Shown here piece by piece: positions 34,237 through 42,499 of a stretch of 50,592 nt of DNA. The DNA is from an uncultured Chlamydiaceae bacterium. GTDB lineage: Bacteria > Chlamydiota > Chlamydiia > Chlamydiales > Chlamydiaceae. The notes under the pieces were generated by a model. The model made no database searches, was not told the origin of the DNA, and saw only the letters and a program-made list of their open reading frames with translations. The first letter of the stretch is position 1. Every line of letters begins with the position of its first letter. Made by a program: the position numbers and the translations under genes. The stretch covers positions 1 through 50,592 of the forward strand of contig CALGBW010000038.1 in the NCBI GenBank assembly GCA_937884635.1, read 5' to 3'.

Positions 34237-34818
34237 TTAACGAGCAACTAGCTTCATTAATTGTTGACGCCAGCTATGAGCCGTACGAACACGACTTTTA
34301 GAGCTAGGTTTTCTTGTTGCTGAAGAAGTGCAGACTCCTTTGCAAGCTGCTGTATGTTTATGATTTTTTCGGCAAGTCGTCATAGAAGCAGCTTTCATAG
34401 AAACCTTTTTAGCAGCACTAGAAGATTTAACAGATCTTACTGTTTTACGAGCGGAAGCAACTTTTTTAACTGTTGTTTTTTTTGCTACAGTTTTTTTAGC
34501 AGCTGGCTTACGAACAGCAGCTTTTCTTACAGGAGCTTTTCTTGAAGAAGCTCTCTTAGTAGCTGGCTTACGAACGGCAGCTTTTTTAACAGTTGTTTTT
34601 CTGGTTGTAGACGCTTTTCTTACAGTAGATTTTCTAGCTGTAGATGCTTTTTTGGCAGCTGGCTTACGAACGGCAGCTTTTTTAGGTGCAGCTTTTCTTA
34701 CAGTCTTGCGTACAGGAGCTTTTTTAGCTGTGCTAGAAGAAGCCCTTTTCACCGCAGGCTTACGAACAACCTTAGCAGATGTTCTTTTGCTGCTACGTTT
34801 TTTTTGTACTCCTAACAT
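34237..34818 (-). CDS. hctB: histone-like protein Hc2
   Basis: 193 aa Lys/Arg/Ala-rich DNA-condensing protein of the infectious elementary body. It consists of variable repeats of the type RKPAAKKAS, RKAAVRK and VKKAAVRKP across residues 15-135, then a distinct C-terminus with TCRKNHKHTAACKGVC, a His/Cys cluster, and a basic end. The start MLGVQKKRSSK at 34818 fits known Hc2 proteins and has AGGGG seven bases upstream; the ATG six bases earlier is too near that site. A sigma-28 promoter lies 40-67 bases upstream. The number of repeats is known to vary between strains. Confidence 0.96.
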   Translation of the reverse strand: MLGVQKKRSSKRTSAKVVRKPAVKRASSSTAKKAPVRKTVRKAAPKKAAVRKPAAKKASTARKSTVRKASTTRKTTVKKAAVRKPATKRASSRKAPVRKAAVRKPAAKKTVAKKTTVKKVASARKTVRSVKSSSAAKKVSMKAASMTTCRKNHKHTAACKGVCTSSATRKPSSKSRVRTAHSWRQQLMKLVAR

Positions 34819-34857
34819 TTTCATTCCCCTAATTAGAAAGGTAATTACTTACTTCTT

Positions 34858-34885
34858 CTATCGACAGGGAATGAAAAAAACTTTA
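34858..34885 (-). promoter_or_regulatory. sigma-28 promoter of hctB
   Basis: On the minus strand TAAAGTTT (34885-34878), a 12-base spacer and GTCGATAG (34865-34858) closely match the sigma-28 consensus TAAAGTTT-N11/12-GCCGATAA; the -35 element is exact. hctB of C. trachomatis is an established sigma-28 gene, so late-cycle control is expected here. Confidence 0.88.
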
Positions 34886-34958
34886 ATGAAAAAATGAATT
34901 TTTTATTAAAATAAAAAACATTTTTTCATTCTTTTAATTTTAGATCTATGATTATCAA

Positions 34959-36455
34959 TTACTTAGAAAGACCATGCTCGAGGTAATGAACTAAGCAACG
35001 CACACCAAAACCGGAAGCATATTTTGGATAATGATCTTCTTCTTTTTCTCGATATGCGGTACCAGCAATGTCCAAATGAGCCCAAGCTACAGTTTGTTTT
35101 TCTAAAAAACGACGTAAGAAGAGAGCTGCAGTAATTGCCCCGGCACGGTTGCTACCGATGTTTTTTACATCTGCAATATCCGATTTAATGGCTTTTTCGT
35201 ATTTCTCTACTAAAGGTAGTCTCCACAAAGGCTCACATGTTGCAGCAGAAGATTCCAACAAATCTTGGGCCAATTCATCTTGGTTTACAAACAAACCTGC
35301 AACTTCCTCACCTAAAGAAACAACCATCGCGCCCGTTAGCGTAGCGAAGTCTATGATTCTAGAGGGGTTACAATATTTTAGCGCATAGCTAATTGCATCA
35401 GCTAAGATCAATCGCCCTTCTGCATCCGTACTACCTATTTCTACAGATAATCCAGACATTCCTGTGTAGACATCGCCCATTTTATAAGCTGCAGAGCCGA
35501 TCGCATTTTCTGTAGATGGGATAATCCCCGTAACATTAACGGGAAGATTTAAAGCGGCAACTCCCGAAAGGATCCCCAAAACCGTAGCAGCTCCAGCCAT
35601 ATCTTCTTTCATGGTTAGCATAGCTTTACCGGGTTTCAAGTCTAACCCCCCAGAATCAAAAGTCACACCTTTTCCAATCAATACAGTATGATCTTTGGAT
35701 TTGGGCTTACCCTGATAGCTGATTACGATAAACCGTGGCTCTACAGAGGCTCCTTTAGCTACAGCAGCTAATAACCCCATTTTTTCTTTTAAAATAGCTG
35801 TTTTATCTAAAACCTTCACGGTTAACGAAGAGTAGTCCTTAGCTAGCTGTTTTGCCACTTGAGCTAGAGTTTCTGGAGTGATACTGTCCGCATTCCCATT
35901 TACTAAGTCCCGCGTTAAATACACCCCTTCATAAATTTTCCCTTCTCTTTCAAAAATAGAATTCGCTACCTGAGGAGCTACGCCTATAACAGATACTTTT
36001 TCCAATAAAACATCTTTTTCCTTCTTCTCCTTGAAAAATTTTGGATAATGGTAATTCAAAGAGAGCATGCCGGCAGCAAGGTTAGAAAGAAAGAGATCAG
36101 CAGAAACACGAAGCTGAGAAATCGTAGGGACAACGAGGTTCACAGAGGTACATTTTGCTTTGAGAAGCGCTTTTGTGACTTTAGCATAGGCCTCGAACAC
36201 TCCCTCTGCTGTTAGCTCATCACTGTCCCCCAACCCTAGAAGAACCACTCGTTGTTCTTTAGCACCACTATAAGTATATAAAAGCTCTACTTCCCCGTTC
36301 TTTCCTGTAAAATTCTCTAAAGCAACGCCATAAGAATCAAGATACTCTTCTAACTTACAAGCTAACTGAGCTTTCTTCTTAAAATTCCAAAACGGAAGAA
36401 CTAAAGCATCTGCTTTTACTCGTTTATTCAATGATGCTTGAGAAACAAAGATCAC
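34959..36455 (-). CDS. pepA: leucyl aminopeptidase (cytosol aminopeptidase)
   Basis: 498 aa M17 family peptidase that removes N-terminal residues and uses two metal ions. The catalytic domain has IGKGVTFDSGGLDLKP, MKEDMAGAATVLG, the signature STDAEGRLILADA and TLTGAMVVSLG, which supply the Lys, Asp and Glu ligands. Start GTG at 36455 with GGTGG five bases upstream. It lies between ssb and hctB on the same strand, as in CT045. Some family members also bind DNA; nothing here shows that. Confidence 0.96.
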   Translation of the reverse strand: MIFVSQASLNKRVKADALVLPFWNFKKKAQLACKLEEYLDSYGVALENFTGKNGEVELLYTYSGAKEQRVVLLGLGDSDELTAEGVFEAYAKVTKALLKAKCTSVNLVVPTISQLRVSADLFLSNLAAGMLSLNYHYPKFFKEKKEKDVLLEKVSVIGVAPQVANSIFEREGKIYEGVYLTRDLVNGNADSITPETLAQVAKQLAKDYSSLTVKVLDKTAILKEKMGLLAAVAKGASVEPRFIVISYQGKPKSKDHTVLIGKGVTFDSGGLDLKPGKAMLTMKEDMAGAATVLGILSGVAALNLPVNVTGIIPSTENAIGSAAYKMGDVYTGMSGLSVEIGSTDAEGRLILADAISYALKYCNPSRIIDFATLTGAMVVSLGEEVAGLFVNQDELAQDLLESSAATCEPLWRLPLVEKYEKAIKSDIADVKNIGSNRAGAITAALFLRRFLEKQTVAWAHLDIAGTAYREKEEDHYPKYASGFGVRCLVHYLEHGLSK

Positions 36456-36566
36456 GCGACCACCCTCTTATTAACTAGAACTATATATAGGACAAAAGTC
36501 CGCTACCAACTCAGTAAACTACCCACAAGCTAAAGACTTCGGGGAGGAATTGAGCTATTTAATATG

Positions 36567-36609
36567 AAAAAAAGGCCATGACCAAGGAATAACCTTAACC
36601 ATAGCCTTT
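36567..36609 (-). terminator. ssb terminator
   Basis: Leftward reading gives a long stem: AAAGGC with GCCTTT, extended by 11 further pairs including several G-T pairs, a 5-base loop, and a terminal T run of seven. It begins about 30 bases after the ssb stop and separates ssb from pepA. Confidence 0.8.
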
Positions 36610-36638
36610 ACCATGCACTTACTTACCAGTAAGAGATA

Positions 36639-37085
36639 CTAAAAAGGAATTTCTTCGCTCTCATAGCCTGTAAACACTTCCTTATCTAGGGAACTACTAT
36701 CTAAATTCTCCCCATCAAAACCTAAGGAAATGTTCTCTTCTCCAGATGGCTCACCAAAAGAACCCTTGCCACTAGGCTTACCAAAAGGACTAAATTTCAA
36801 AGAGTCCACACTAACTATCAAGGAAGCACGAGGTGACCCATCTCTACTGGAATAGCAATCAATAGAAATATCTCCAGCCACAATGACAGCAGACCCCTTC
36901 TTCAAATAAGGGAGCATTCGGTCATAACGATTATGCCAAAGATTACATGTGCACCAAACCGTTTCTTCTTTTGCTCCGTTACGGGTCTTCACACCTATAC
37001 GAAAAGTCACGACCCGATTACCCTTAGAAGTCATTCTCTCTTCAGGATCAGCAGCAAGAAAACCTGCAAAATAACCAAACATCAT
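36639..37085 (-). CDS. ssb: single-stranded DNA-binding protein
   Basis: 148 aa from an ATG at 37085 (GGTG six bases upstream); the frame start at 37097 is TTG. The OB-fold covers residues 1-105 (GYFAGFLAADPEERMT, VVTFRIGVKTR, WCTCNLWHNRYDRMLPYLKKGSAVIVAGD), then a Gly/Ser-rich linker and the acidic tip ending EEIPF, which recruits replication and repair partners. It covers single-stranded DNA in replication and repair. Confidence 0.96.
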   Translation of the reverse strand: MMFGYFAGFLAADPEERMTSKGNRVVTFRIGVKTRNGAKEETVWCTCNLWHNRYDRMLPYLKKGSAVIVAGDISIDCYSSRDGSPRASLIVSVDSLKFSPFGKPSGKGSFGEPSGEENISLGFDGENLDSSSLDKEVFTGYESEEIPF

Positions 37086-37284
37086 TGTTTTCACCAACGA
37101 ACTTCATCGTTTATTTTTATAAAACGATAAATTAAATATTGTGTTTTGACATTAAACGAGTGAACGAAAAAGAGTCTCATCATTGATAAAACTCTTCTCA
37201 TTGCAGACCACTATAAAAGAATTCTCGCTTTTAGGAACAGGAGAAACACCCAAATACAAACCAAATGCTGTACTGTACCAAAAT

Positions 37285-37788
37285 TTATGCGCGAATTCCT
37301 GTTGGAGGAGGTTGCATTCCACCGCTGTTATTCTGTGGCATTTGAGGCATTGTATCTACAGTAGGCTCTCTACCTGCACAAATATCCGCACACACAGTTC
37401 GCCATTTCACAACAGTTTCAATAAACAACTGAGCAAAAGCTTTTAATAAATTCGTCTCTGCGTATTTCATATCGAGAACGCAGTGCATCAACACCAACTG
37501 CTCTTTTGTAGCCACACCAACGCCTCCGCCAGCCATCTGGCCTCCTAGCATAGCACCCTCTAAAAGCTTCTCATATAAAGCTAATTTTCTTTGTGGATTA
37601 TCTGGTAAGCCGTCTAGTAGCGGAGCATATACGTACAAACGATCAGAATTTTCTTCGTAAGTCAAGTGAAGAGAAAACTCACCATCAACAAACAAAATGC
37701 ATGTATTGTTCTGATCGAAAGCTACATCAGGCAGCTTAAGTTCTTTTGCAAAATTCTTTAGATTTTCCTCAGCATTTTGCCTAGACAT
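37285..37788 (-). CDS. slc1: type III secretion chaperone Slc1 (CesT/Tir family)
   Basis: 167 aa. The first 125 residues have the CesT-type alpha-beta fold pattern (NLKNFAKELKLPDVAFD, TCILFVDGEFSLHLTYEE, LYVYAPLLDGLP, LALYEKLLEGAML, GVGVATKEQLVLMHCVLD) of class I secretion chaperones. The Pro/Gln-rich tail after about 140 is flexible. In C. trachomatis the equivalent (CT043) binds early effectors such as Tarp and TepP and gives them priority for export; CT082 is a recalled client and its homologue is at 1515-3188. AAGGAG eight bases upstream supports the ATG. Confidence 0.93.
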   Translation of the reverse strand: MSRQNAEENLKNFAKELKLPDVAFDQNNTCILFVDGEFSLHLTYEENSDRLYVYAPLLDGLPDNPQRKLALYEKLLEGAMLGGQMAGGGVGVATKEQLVLMHCVLDMKYAETNLLKAFAQLFIETVVKWRTVCADICAGREPTVDTMPQMPQNNSGGMQPPPTGIRA

Positions 37789-37896
37789 GAGGGAATCTCC
37801 TTGTGATAATTGTTACGCGCACCCTTCCTGAAGAAAGATTTTCGCTTTTAGACAAAATATTACTTGTTTTCTTGAGTAACTAGATTACTTGATAAT

Positions 37897-38071
37897 CCCC
37901 ACTCAAATGTGCTTATTCTCAACGTAAAACGCTTAGAAACCGAACTTATTTATCTGACCAGGTTTCTAACCTATGCTTTGCCTTTAACTGTAAGCCAGTT
38001 AAAAGCAATAGATTCGACATTAAACGCTTATACGCAATCCTAGCCTCATTTTGAAAAAAAGAGGCTTTTTT
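37897..38071 (+). ncRNA. candidate small RNA with own terminator
   Basis: A complete rightward terminator lies at 38042-38071 (AGCCTC/GAGGCT followed by six T) although no coding gene precedes it on this strand. Upstream are two more hairpins: AGGTT/AACCT at 37960-37972 and TTTAACTG/CAGTTAAA at 37983-38003. GATAAT at 37891-37896 could be the -10 element; no good -35 is visible. AAACGCTTA occurs twice (37927-37935 and 38022-38030). I infer an RNA of about 175 bases; start uncertain. Confidence 0.4.
38042..38071 (+). terminator. Rho-independent terminator upstream of glgX
   Basis: AGCCTC (38042-38047) pairs with GAGGCT (38061-38066), the loop is closed further by T-A pairs, and six T residues follow. 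It ends rightward transcription with no annotated gene before it. Confidence 0.85.
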
Positions 38072-38220
38072 GGGAATACGAAAACGCCACCCTCCGAGCC
38101 TTACTCACATCAACGATATGCTGAGAAAAGCTCCGATTTAGTGAAATTTTTTATTCATTTTTAGTGTTTTCGTCAAGTATGAGAAAACAATATATTAATG
38201 ACTTTTCTCTCTAGCTGCTC

Positions 38221-40227
38221 ATGACCTCCTTACGTCTGCATACATGCCTACCCTTACCTCTAGGAGCGAAAAAACAATCCCGCGGTACCTATCGCTTTGC
38301 TCTATTTTCTTCACAGGCAACGCAGGTGGTTTTAGTTTTAAGAGATCCGCATAACTATATTCATGAAGTCCACTTATCCAAAGAAGACCATCGAACAGGT
38401 GCTATTTGGCACATTGAAGTAGAAGGAATTTCCGATCAGTGGTCCTATGCCTTTCGCTTAAATGGTCCTAACCATGCGGGCTCACAATTTGATTTCACTG
38501 CCTTTATAGCTGATCCCTATGCAAAAAATATCCAATCTCCCCAGGTGTTTGGAGGAGAAAGGGTTTTAGGTGACTTTGCATTCTGTTATCTTCAAGATGA
38601 ACCATTTCTGTGGGAAGGTGACGTTCCCTTAAAACTGCCTAGAGAAGATCTTGTCGTCTATGAGATGCACGTCCGGTCATTTACATGGGATCATTCATCT
38701 AAGACATCTTTTCCAGGAACTTTTTTAGGCATTATTGAAAAAATAGATCACTTGAAAAAATTGGGTGTTAATGCAATCGAGCTTCTGCCTATCTTTGAAT
38801 TTGATGAAGCACACCATCCATTTAAAAATGCGCAGTTTCCTCATTTATGTAATTACTGGGGGTATGCAACGGTCAATTTCTTTTCCCCTTGTCGGCGTTA
38901 TGCCTATGGTTCCGATCCTACAGCACCCATTAGAGAATTTAAAACCTTAGTTAAAGCCTTGCATGCAGCGGGGATTGAAGTTTGGCTTGATGTTGTCTTT
39001 AATCATACAGGATTTGACAAAAGCTCTTGTCCTCTTCCTTGGATTGATCTTTCTTCTTATTACATGGTGAATGAAAACGGGGATCTGCTGAACTATTCAG
39101 GCTGCGGTAATACCGTAAACACAAATGTCCCTGCCACCACGCAATGGATTGTAGATGTTTTGCGATACTGGGTAGAGGAGATGCATGTTGATGGATTTCG
39201 TTTTGACTTAGCTTCTGTCTTCTCCAGAGGAACTAATGGCGCTCCCCTTTCCCTTTCTCCGATATTACAAGCGATCTCCTCTGATCCTATTTTAGCTGAT
39301 ACAAAATTAATAGCAGAACCCTGGGACGCGGGCGGTTTGTATCAGGTTGGGGTATTCCCCACGATCAGCACAAAATGGAGTGAATGGAACGGGCCTTATC
39401 GCGATCAGGTAAAAGCCTTCCTCAATGGAGATCCACAGCTATTGCCTACTTTCGCATCGCGCGTATCTGGTTCAGAGGATATTTATCCACAAGGAAGTCC
39501 CCTTAATTCCATTAACTATCTCAGCTGTCACGATGGATTTACCCTCTACGACTCTGTTGCCTATAACAACAAACACAATGAGGAAAATGGTGAGGATAAT
39601 CGCGATGGGACAAATACCAATTATAGCTATAACTTTGGAGAGGAAGGCCCCACACAAAATCCCCATATCATACAAATAAGGGAAAAGCAGTTACGCAATT
39701 TCTTTCTTGCGATCCTTTTATCTCAGGGAATTCCCATGTTGCAATCAGGAGATGAATACGGCCATTCTGCCTTAGGGAATAACAACCGATGGGCTCTTGA
39801 TTCTATGAAAAATTATTTTCTTTGGAATCAACTCGAAACACAACAGTCCCTATTCGACTTTGTTTGTCGTGTGATTAGCCTACGAAAGCAATATCATGAA
39901 ATCTTTCAAAATCAATTTCTCTCTGATCATGATGTGAAGTGGTTCAATGCTGATGGAACCCCTCAACAGTGGTACGCGGGTAAATTTCTCTCTTATGAAT
40001 ACCCCCGCCCTTCTTACAGCCTCTTCATCTGTTTTTACACAGATGACACACCAATCACGATCCAACTCCCTAAACTGCGTGATGGTTTTTCCCATTATAA
40101 AAAGATCGTAGACAGCACAACAGGCTTTAGCGAAGAAGAACTTCCCCAAAGCCTGAAAATAGAAGGGCGCACAACACTGGTGGCTATTAGTGAAAATTAT
40201 AGTCTCACCTATCTTCCTACAAGATAA
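38221..40227 (+). CDS. glgX: glycogen debranching enzyme GlgX (isoamylase type)
   Basis: 668 aa glycoside hydrolase family 13 protein that cuts alpha-1,6 branches of glycogen. An N-terminal CBM48-like domain (residues 1-120) precedes the TIM-barrel with VVYEMHVRSFT, LDVVFNHTG, DGFRFDLASV (nucleophile Asp), LIAEPWD (acid Glu) and SCHDGFTLYD. The loop NKHNEENGEDNRDG and QSGDEYGHS are typical of GlgX/isoamylase. No ribosome binding site is evident before the ATG. It converges on spoIID with 50 bases between. Glycogen metabolism is a late, inclusion-associated activity in many Chlamydia. Confidence 0.96.
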   Translation: MTSLRLHTCLPLPLGAKKQSRGTYRFALFSSQATQVVLVLRDPHNYIHEVHLSKEDHRTGAIWHIEVEGISDQWSYAFRLNGPNHAGSQFDFTAFIADPYAKNIQSPQVFGGERVLGDFAFCYLQDEPFLWEGDVPLKLPREDLVVYEMHVRSFTWDHSSKTSFPGTFLGIIEKIDHLKKLGVNAIELLPIFEFDEAHHPFKNAQFPHLCNYWGYATVNFFSPCRRYAYGSDPTAPIREFKTLVKALHAAGIEVWLDVVFNHTGFDKSSCPLPWIDLSSYYMVNENGDLLNYSGCGNTVNTNVPATTQWIVDVLRYWVEEMHVDGFRFDLASVFSRGTNGAPLSLSPILQAISSDPILADTKLIAEPWDAGGLYQVGVFPTISTKWSEWNGPYRDQVKAFLNGDPQLLPTFASRVSGSEDIYPQGSPLNSINYLSCHDGFTLYDSVAYNNKHNEENGEDNRDGTNTNYSYNFGEEGPTQNPHIIQIREKQLRNFFLAILLSQGIPMLQSGDEYGHSALGNNNRWALDSMKNYFLWNQLETQQSLFDFVCRVISLRKQYHEIFQNQFLSDHDVKWFNADGTPQQWYAGKFLSYEYPRPSYSLFICFYTDDTPITIQLPKLRDGFSHYKKIVDSTTGFSEEELPQSLKIEGRTTLVAISENYSLTYLPTR

Positions 40228-40277
40228 ACGGCAAGAAAGAAATGCCATCACAACAACTGCGCAGCGGCAACAGTCAT

Positions 40278-41102
40278 TTATGAAAGACAATGATCAGAGA
40301 CTGCTTCGTTATCCCAAGATTCGATAACAACAAAGTCTGCTTCTTTATAAAACTGCTCGAGAATTTGTCTTGCGTTATAGCCTTCGATAGCAAATCGATC
40401 AATATTCTCTTTTAACAACCCATCTGCATCGATAATCAAACCTTCTGGATTGTCTAAAACCAAACGAGATGTCCAATCAACAGCCTCTTCCACTCCATAG
40501 GCTTGGCGAGTCACTCCATAGCCAGCATAATTGACGTCTTTTGCTACAACATTCCACGGTTGTTGCAAAGGATTAGCCAACAACTGCTCATACAGAGCTG
40601 TTCTCTCTAAAATTACACAAGCGGACAACGCTTCCTTATCCATCTCTTTCAGGTATTTTACGGAAAGAACAGACTTTAGATAATCCTCTATCGTTAATTC
40701 ATTGACAACGACGATGCAATGGTTTTCTGTTTTATGAATATGAACAGCCCCCTGATATTGGATCCCGTTCACAAACAGGGAAGCATCAGCTTCCATAGGT
40801 TCAATTTTCAGATGTTGCACATTAGGGTAATTATCCCCCCATCGAATCCCCCCATACAAAGCATGAGCAGCGCAACGTCTTCCTTGACCAAATGCACCTA
40901 ACAACTCCCCATCGCCATAAACCCGATGCATTCCTTTAGCTTCAATTAAAGCTGTTGTACTTTCTTCTAGAAGAAGAACACGAATTTTTGGCTCAGAAAT
41001 GAGCTCTTGAGTAACAAAAGCATCGGAAACCTTCACTTCAGCAAGACTCACGCAACTCATACTTAAAGAAAGGCCAAGAAGAATATGTCTGAATATCTTC
41101 AC
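40278..41102 (-). CDS. spoIID: SpoIID/LytB-domain exported protein
   Basis: 274 aa with a Sec signal peptide (MKIFRHILLGLSLSMSCVSLA). The SpoIID domain core is VNELTIEDYLKSVLSVKY followed by KEALSACVILERTALY, which aligns without gaps to the VELPLEEYVKGVV-type motif of lytic transglycosylase SpoIID. The catalytic Glu of the ASEMP motif falls on K149 here, so glycan-strand cleavage may be lost or changed. GTG start with AGGAGAG upstream. Last gene of the operon dcd-ftsB-like-ruvB-spoIID, 10 bases after ruvB. SpoIID proteins remodel septal peptidoglycan in chlamydia-related bacteria. Confidence 0.85.
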   Translation of the reverse strand: MKIFRHILLGLSLSMSCVSLAEVKVSDAFVTQELISEPKIRVLLLEESTTALIEAKGMHRVYGDGELLGAFGQGRRCAAHALYGGIRWGDNYPNVQHLKIEPMEADASLFVNGIQYQGAVHIHKTENHCIVVVNELTIEDYLKSVLSVKYLKEMDKEALSACVILERTALYEQLLANPLQQPWNVVAKDVNYAGYGVTRQAYGVEEAVDWTSRLVLDNPEGLIIDADGLLKENIDRFAIEGYNARQILEQFYKEADFVVIESWDNEAVSDHCLS

Positions 41103-41112
41103 TTTTTCTCTC

Positions 41113-42111
41113 CTAACAATCGTGACTATGTGGAGTGCGATTCAAATGCTTATAAGCAAGAGGGGTAACCACGCGTCCTCTGGAAGTTTTTTTAAGCAAT
41201 CCCTTTAAGATAAGAAAGGGTTCGTAAACATCTTCTAGAGTACGGACATCCTCTCCCAAGGCAACAGAAAGGGTTTTTATTCCAACGGGGCCACCTTGAT
41301 AATAATCCATCATCGTAAGAAGAAGCTTGACGTCAACTTCATTCAAACCCCAATCGTCTATTAATAGCATAGCTAAAGCTTTTTGTGCTACATCACTATT
41401 TATACAATTGCCTTCTTTCATTTGCGCGAAATCTCTTACCCAACGCAGTAAATGGTTTGCTAAACGAGGAGTCCCTCTGGATCGTTTAGCAATCTCACGC
41501 AAAGAGTCTGTATCTGCATCAATGTTAAGCAACTCTGCAGAACGAGATAGAATAGAAAATAAGGATTCCTCTGCATAATAATCTACCCTACCGGTAAATG
41601 CAAATCGTGTACGCAAGGGCTCACTTAACATTCCTGATCGCGTTGTGGCTCCGACCAATGTAAATGGAGCTACATCCACACGAACAGAACGTGCCCCTGG
41701 TCCAGAATCAATAGTAATATCGATCTTAAAGTCTTCCATTGCTGGGTAGAGATATTCCTCTGCTATCTTTCCCATCCTGTGGATTTCATCAATGAAAAAG
41801 ACATCTCCTTCCTGCAAGGAAGTTAGAATTCCTACAATATCGGATGCTTTTACTAACTGCGGTCCCGAAGCTACAATCAACCCCTTCCCCACAGTATTCG
41901 CGACAATGTGAGCTAAAGAGGTCTTTCCTAATCCTGGAGGACCAAAAAACAAACAATGACCAGGAACCTCATTTCTTTGCATAGCGGCACAAAGAAACAA
42001 ATCAAGACGCTCTGTTAATTGTGGTTGCCCACAAAACTCTGCTAACAGCTTAGGTCTCAAAGATACATCTAACTTTTTGTCTTGATGAAGAACTGATACG
42101 TGATGACCCAT
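41113..42111 (-). CDS. ruvB: Holliday junction branch-migration helicase RuvB
   Basis: 332 aa AAA+ motor that works with RuvA at Holliday junctions. Motifs: FFGPPGLGKTSLAHI (Walker A), FIDEIHRMGK (Walker B), PFTLVGATTRSGMLSEPLRTRFAF (sensor and arginine finger region; the family ATTR and RTRF parts are clear), and the winged-helix C-terminus with GGPVGIKTLSVALGED. It lies 15 bases after the FtsB-like gene and 10 before spoIID. Confidence 0.97.
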   Translation of the reverse strand: MGHHVSVLHQDKKLDVSLRPKLLAEFCGQPQLTERLDLFLCAAMQRNEVPGHCLFFGPPGLGKTSLAHIVANTVGKGLIVASGPQLVKASDIVGILTSLQEGDVFFIDEIHRMGKIAEEYLYPAMEDFKIDITIDSGPGARSVRVDVAPFTLVGATTRSGMLSEPLRTRFAFTGRVDYYAEESLFSILSRSAELLNIDADTDSLREIAKRSRGTPRLANHLLRWVRDFAQMKEGNCINSDVAQKALAMLLIDDWGLNEVDVKLLLTMMDYYQGGPVGIKTLSVALGEDVRTLEDVYEPFLILKGLLKKTSRGRVVTPLAYKHLNRTPHSHDC

Positions 42112-42126
42112 GTATAGAATAAATCC

Positions 42127-42465
42127 TCATTGAGAATCTGATAATGTTGCTGAAGATGCTGTGTTGGGCAGACAAACTTTTACATAGCCTTTTGGAACTA
42201 ACCCAAACCGATAAATCAAAGCCTTCTCCACAACTTTAGGCGAATCCCAATGATGAATATAGGAAAGGAAGAACTCTTGCCTTTGCCCTTCTTTGTCAAT
42301 TTTTTGATTTAATGAAACAACACGACCACGCAAACGCTCCTCTTCAACAAGAAGCTTTTGCATAGCTCTATCGTAGATGAAACAACCGATTAATAGACTA
42401 AAGACCAACCACCAAGAATTCACCAAAATTTCTTCTATACATCGAAATGCACGGTGCCTTTTCAT
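42127..42465 (-). CDS. FtsB/DivIC-like septum formation protein
   Basis: 112 aa bitopic membrane protein. A short cytoplasmic basic start, one membrane segment (about residues 17-31, SWWLVFSLLIGCFIY), a coiled-coil stretch (33-63, MQKLLVEEERLRGRVVSLNQ) and a closing motif, DSPKVVEKALIYRFGLVPKG followed by YVKV, which matches the DivIC/FtsB pattern (DxxxxExxAR.xLGLVxPGEixv). These proteins join FtsL and FtsQ/DivIB at the division site. The ATG at 42465 fits better than TTG at 42471. It sits in the dcd-ruvB-spoIID operon. Assigned by architecture and motif; FtsL-like is the alternative. Confidence 0.75.
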   Translation of the reverse strand: MKRHRAFRCIEEILVNSWWLVFSLLIGCFIYDRAMQKLLVEEERLRGRVVSLNQKIDKEGQRQEFFLSYIHHWDSPKVVEKALIYRFGLVPKGYVKVCLPNTASSATLSDSQ

Positions 42466-42499
42466 ATCCAAGAGCTCTTACAGATGCATAGAAAATCTC

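Larger units (their letters stand above)
37789..38220. other. 432-base intergenic region between slc1 and glgX
   Basis: This gap separates divergent genes. The leftward slc1 leader and its ribosome binding site occupy the first bases. The centre holds the candidate small RNA described separately, which ends at a terminator at 38042-38071. From 38072 to 38220 lies the glgX leader, without a clear Shine-Dalgarno sequence next to the ATG. Confidence 0.4.

Noticed and set aside
34300..34760. CRISPR-like or tandem repeat array
   Set aside because: The repeats are coding, imperfect and in frame with Lys/Arg/Ala motifs of Hc2.
34652..34897. 81 aa rightward frame opposite hctB
   Set aside because: It is the antisense of the biased Lys/Ala codons of hctB and runs through the sigma-28 promoter.
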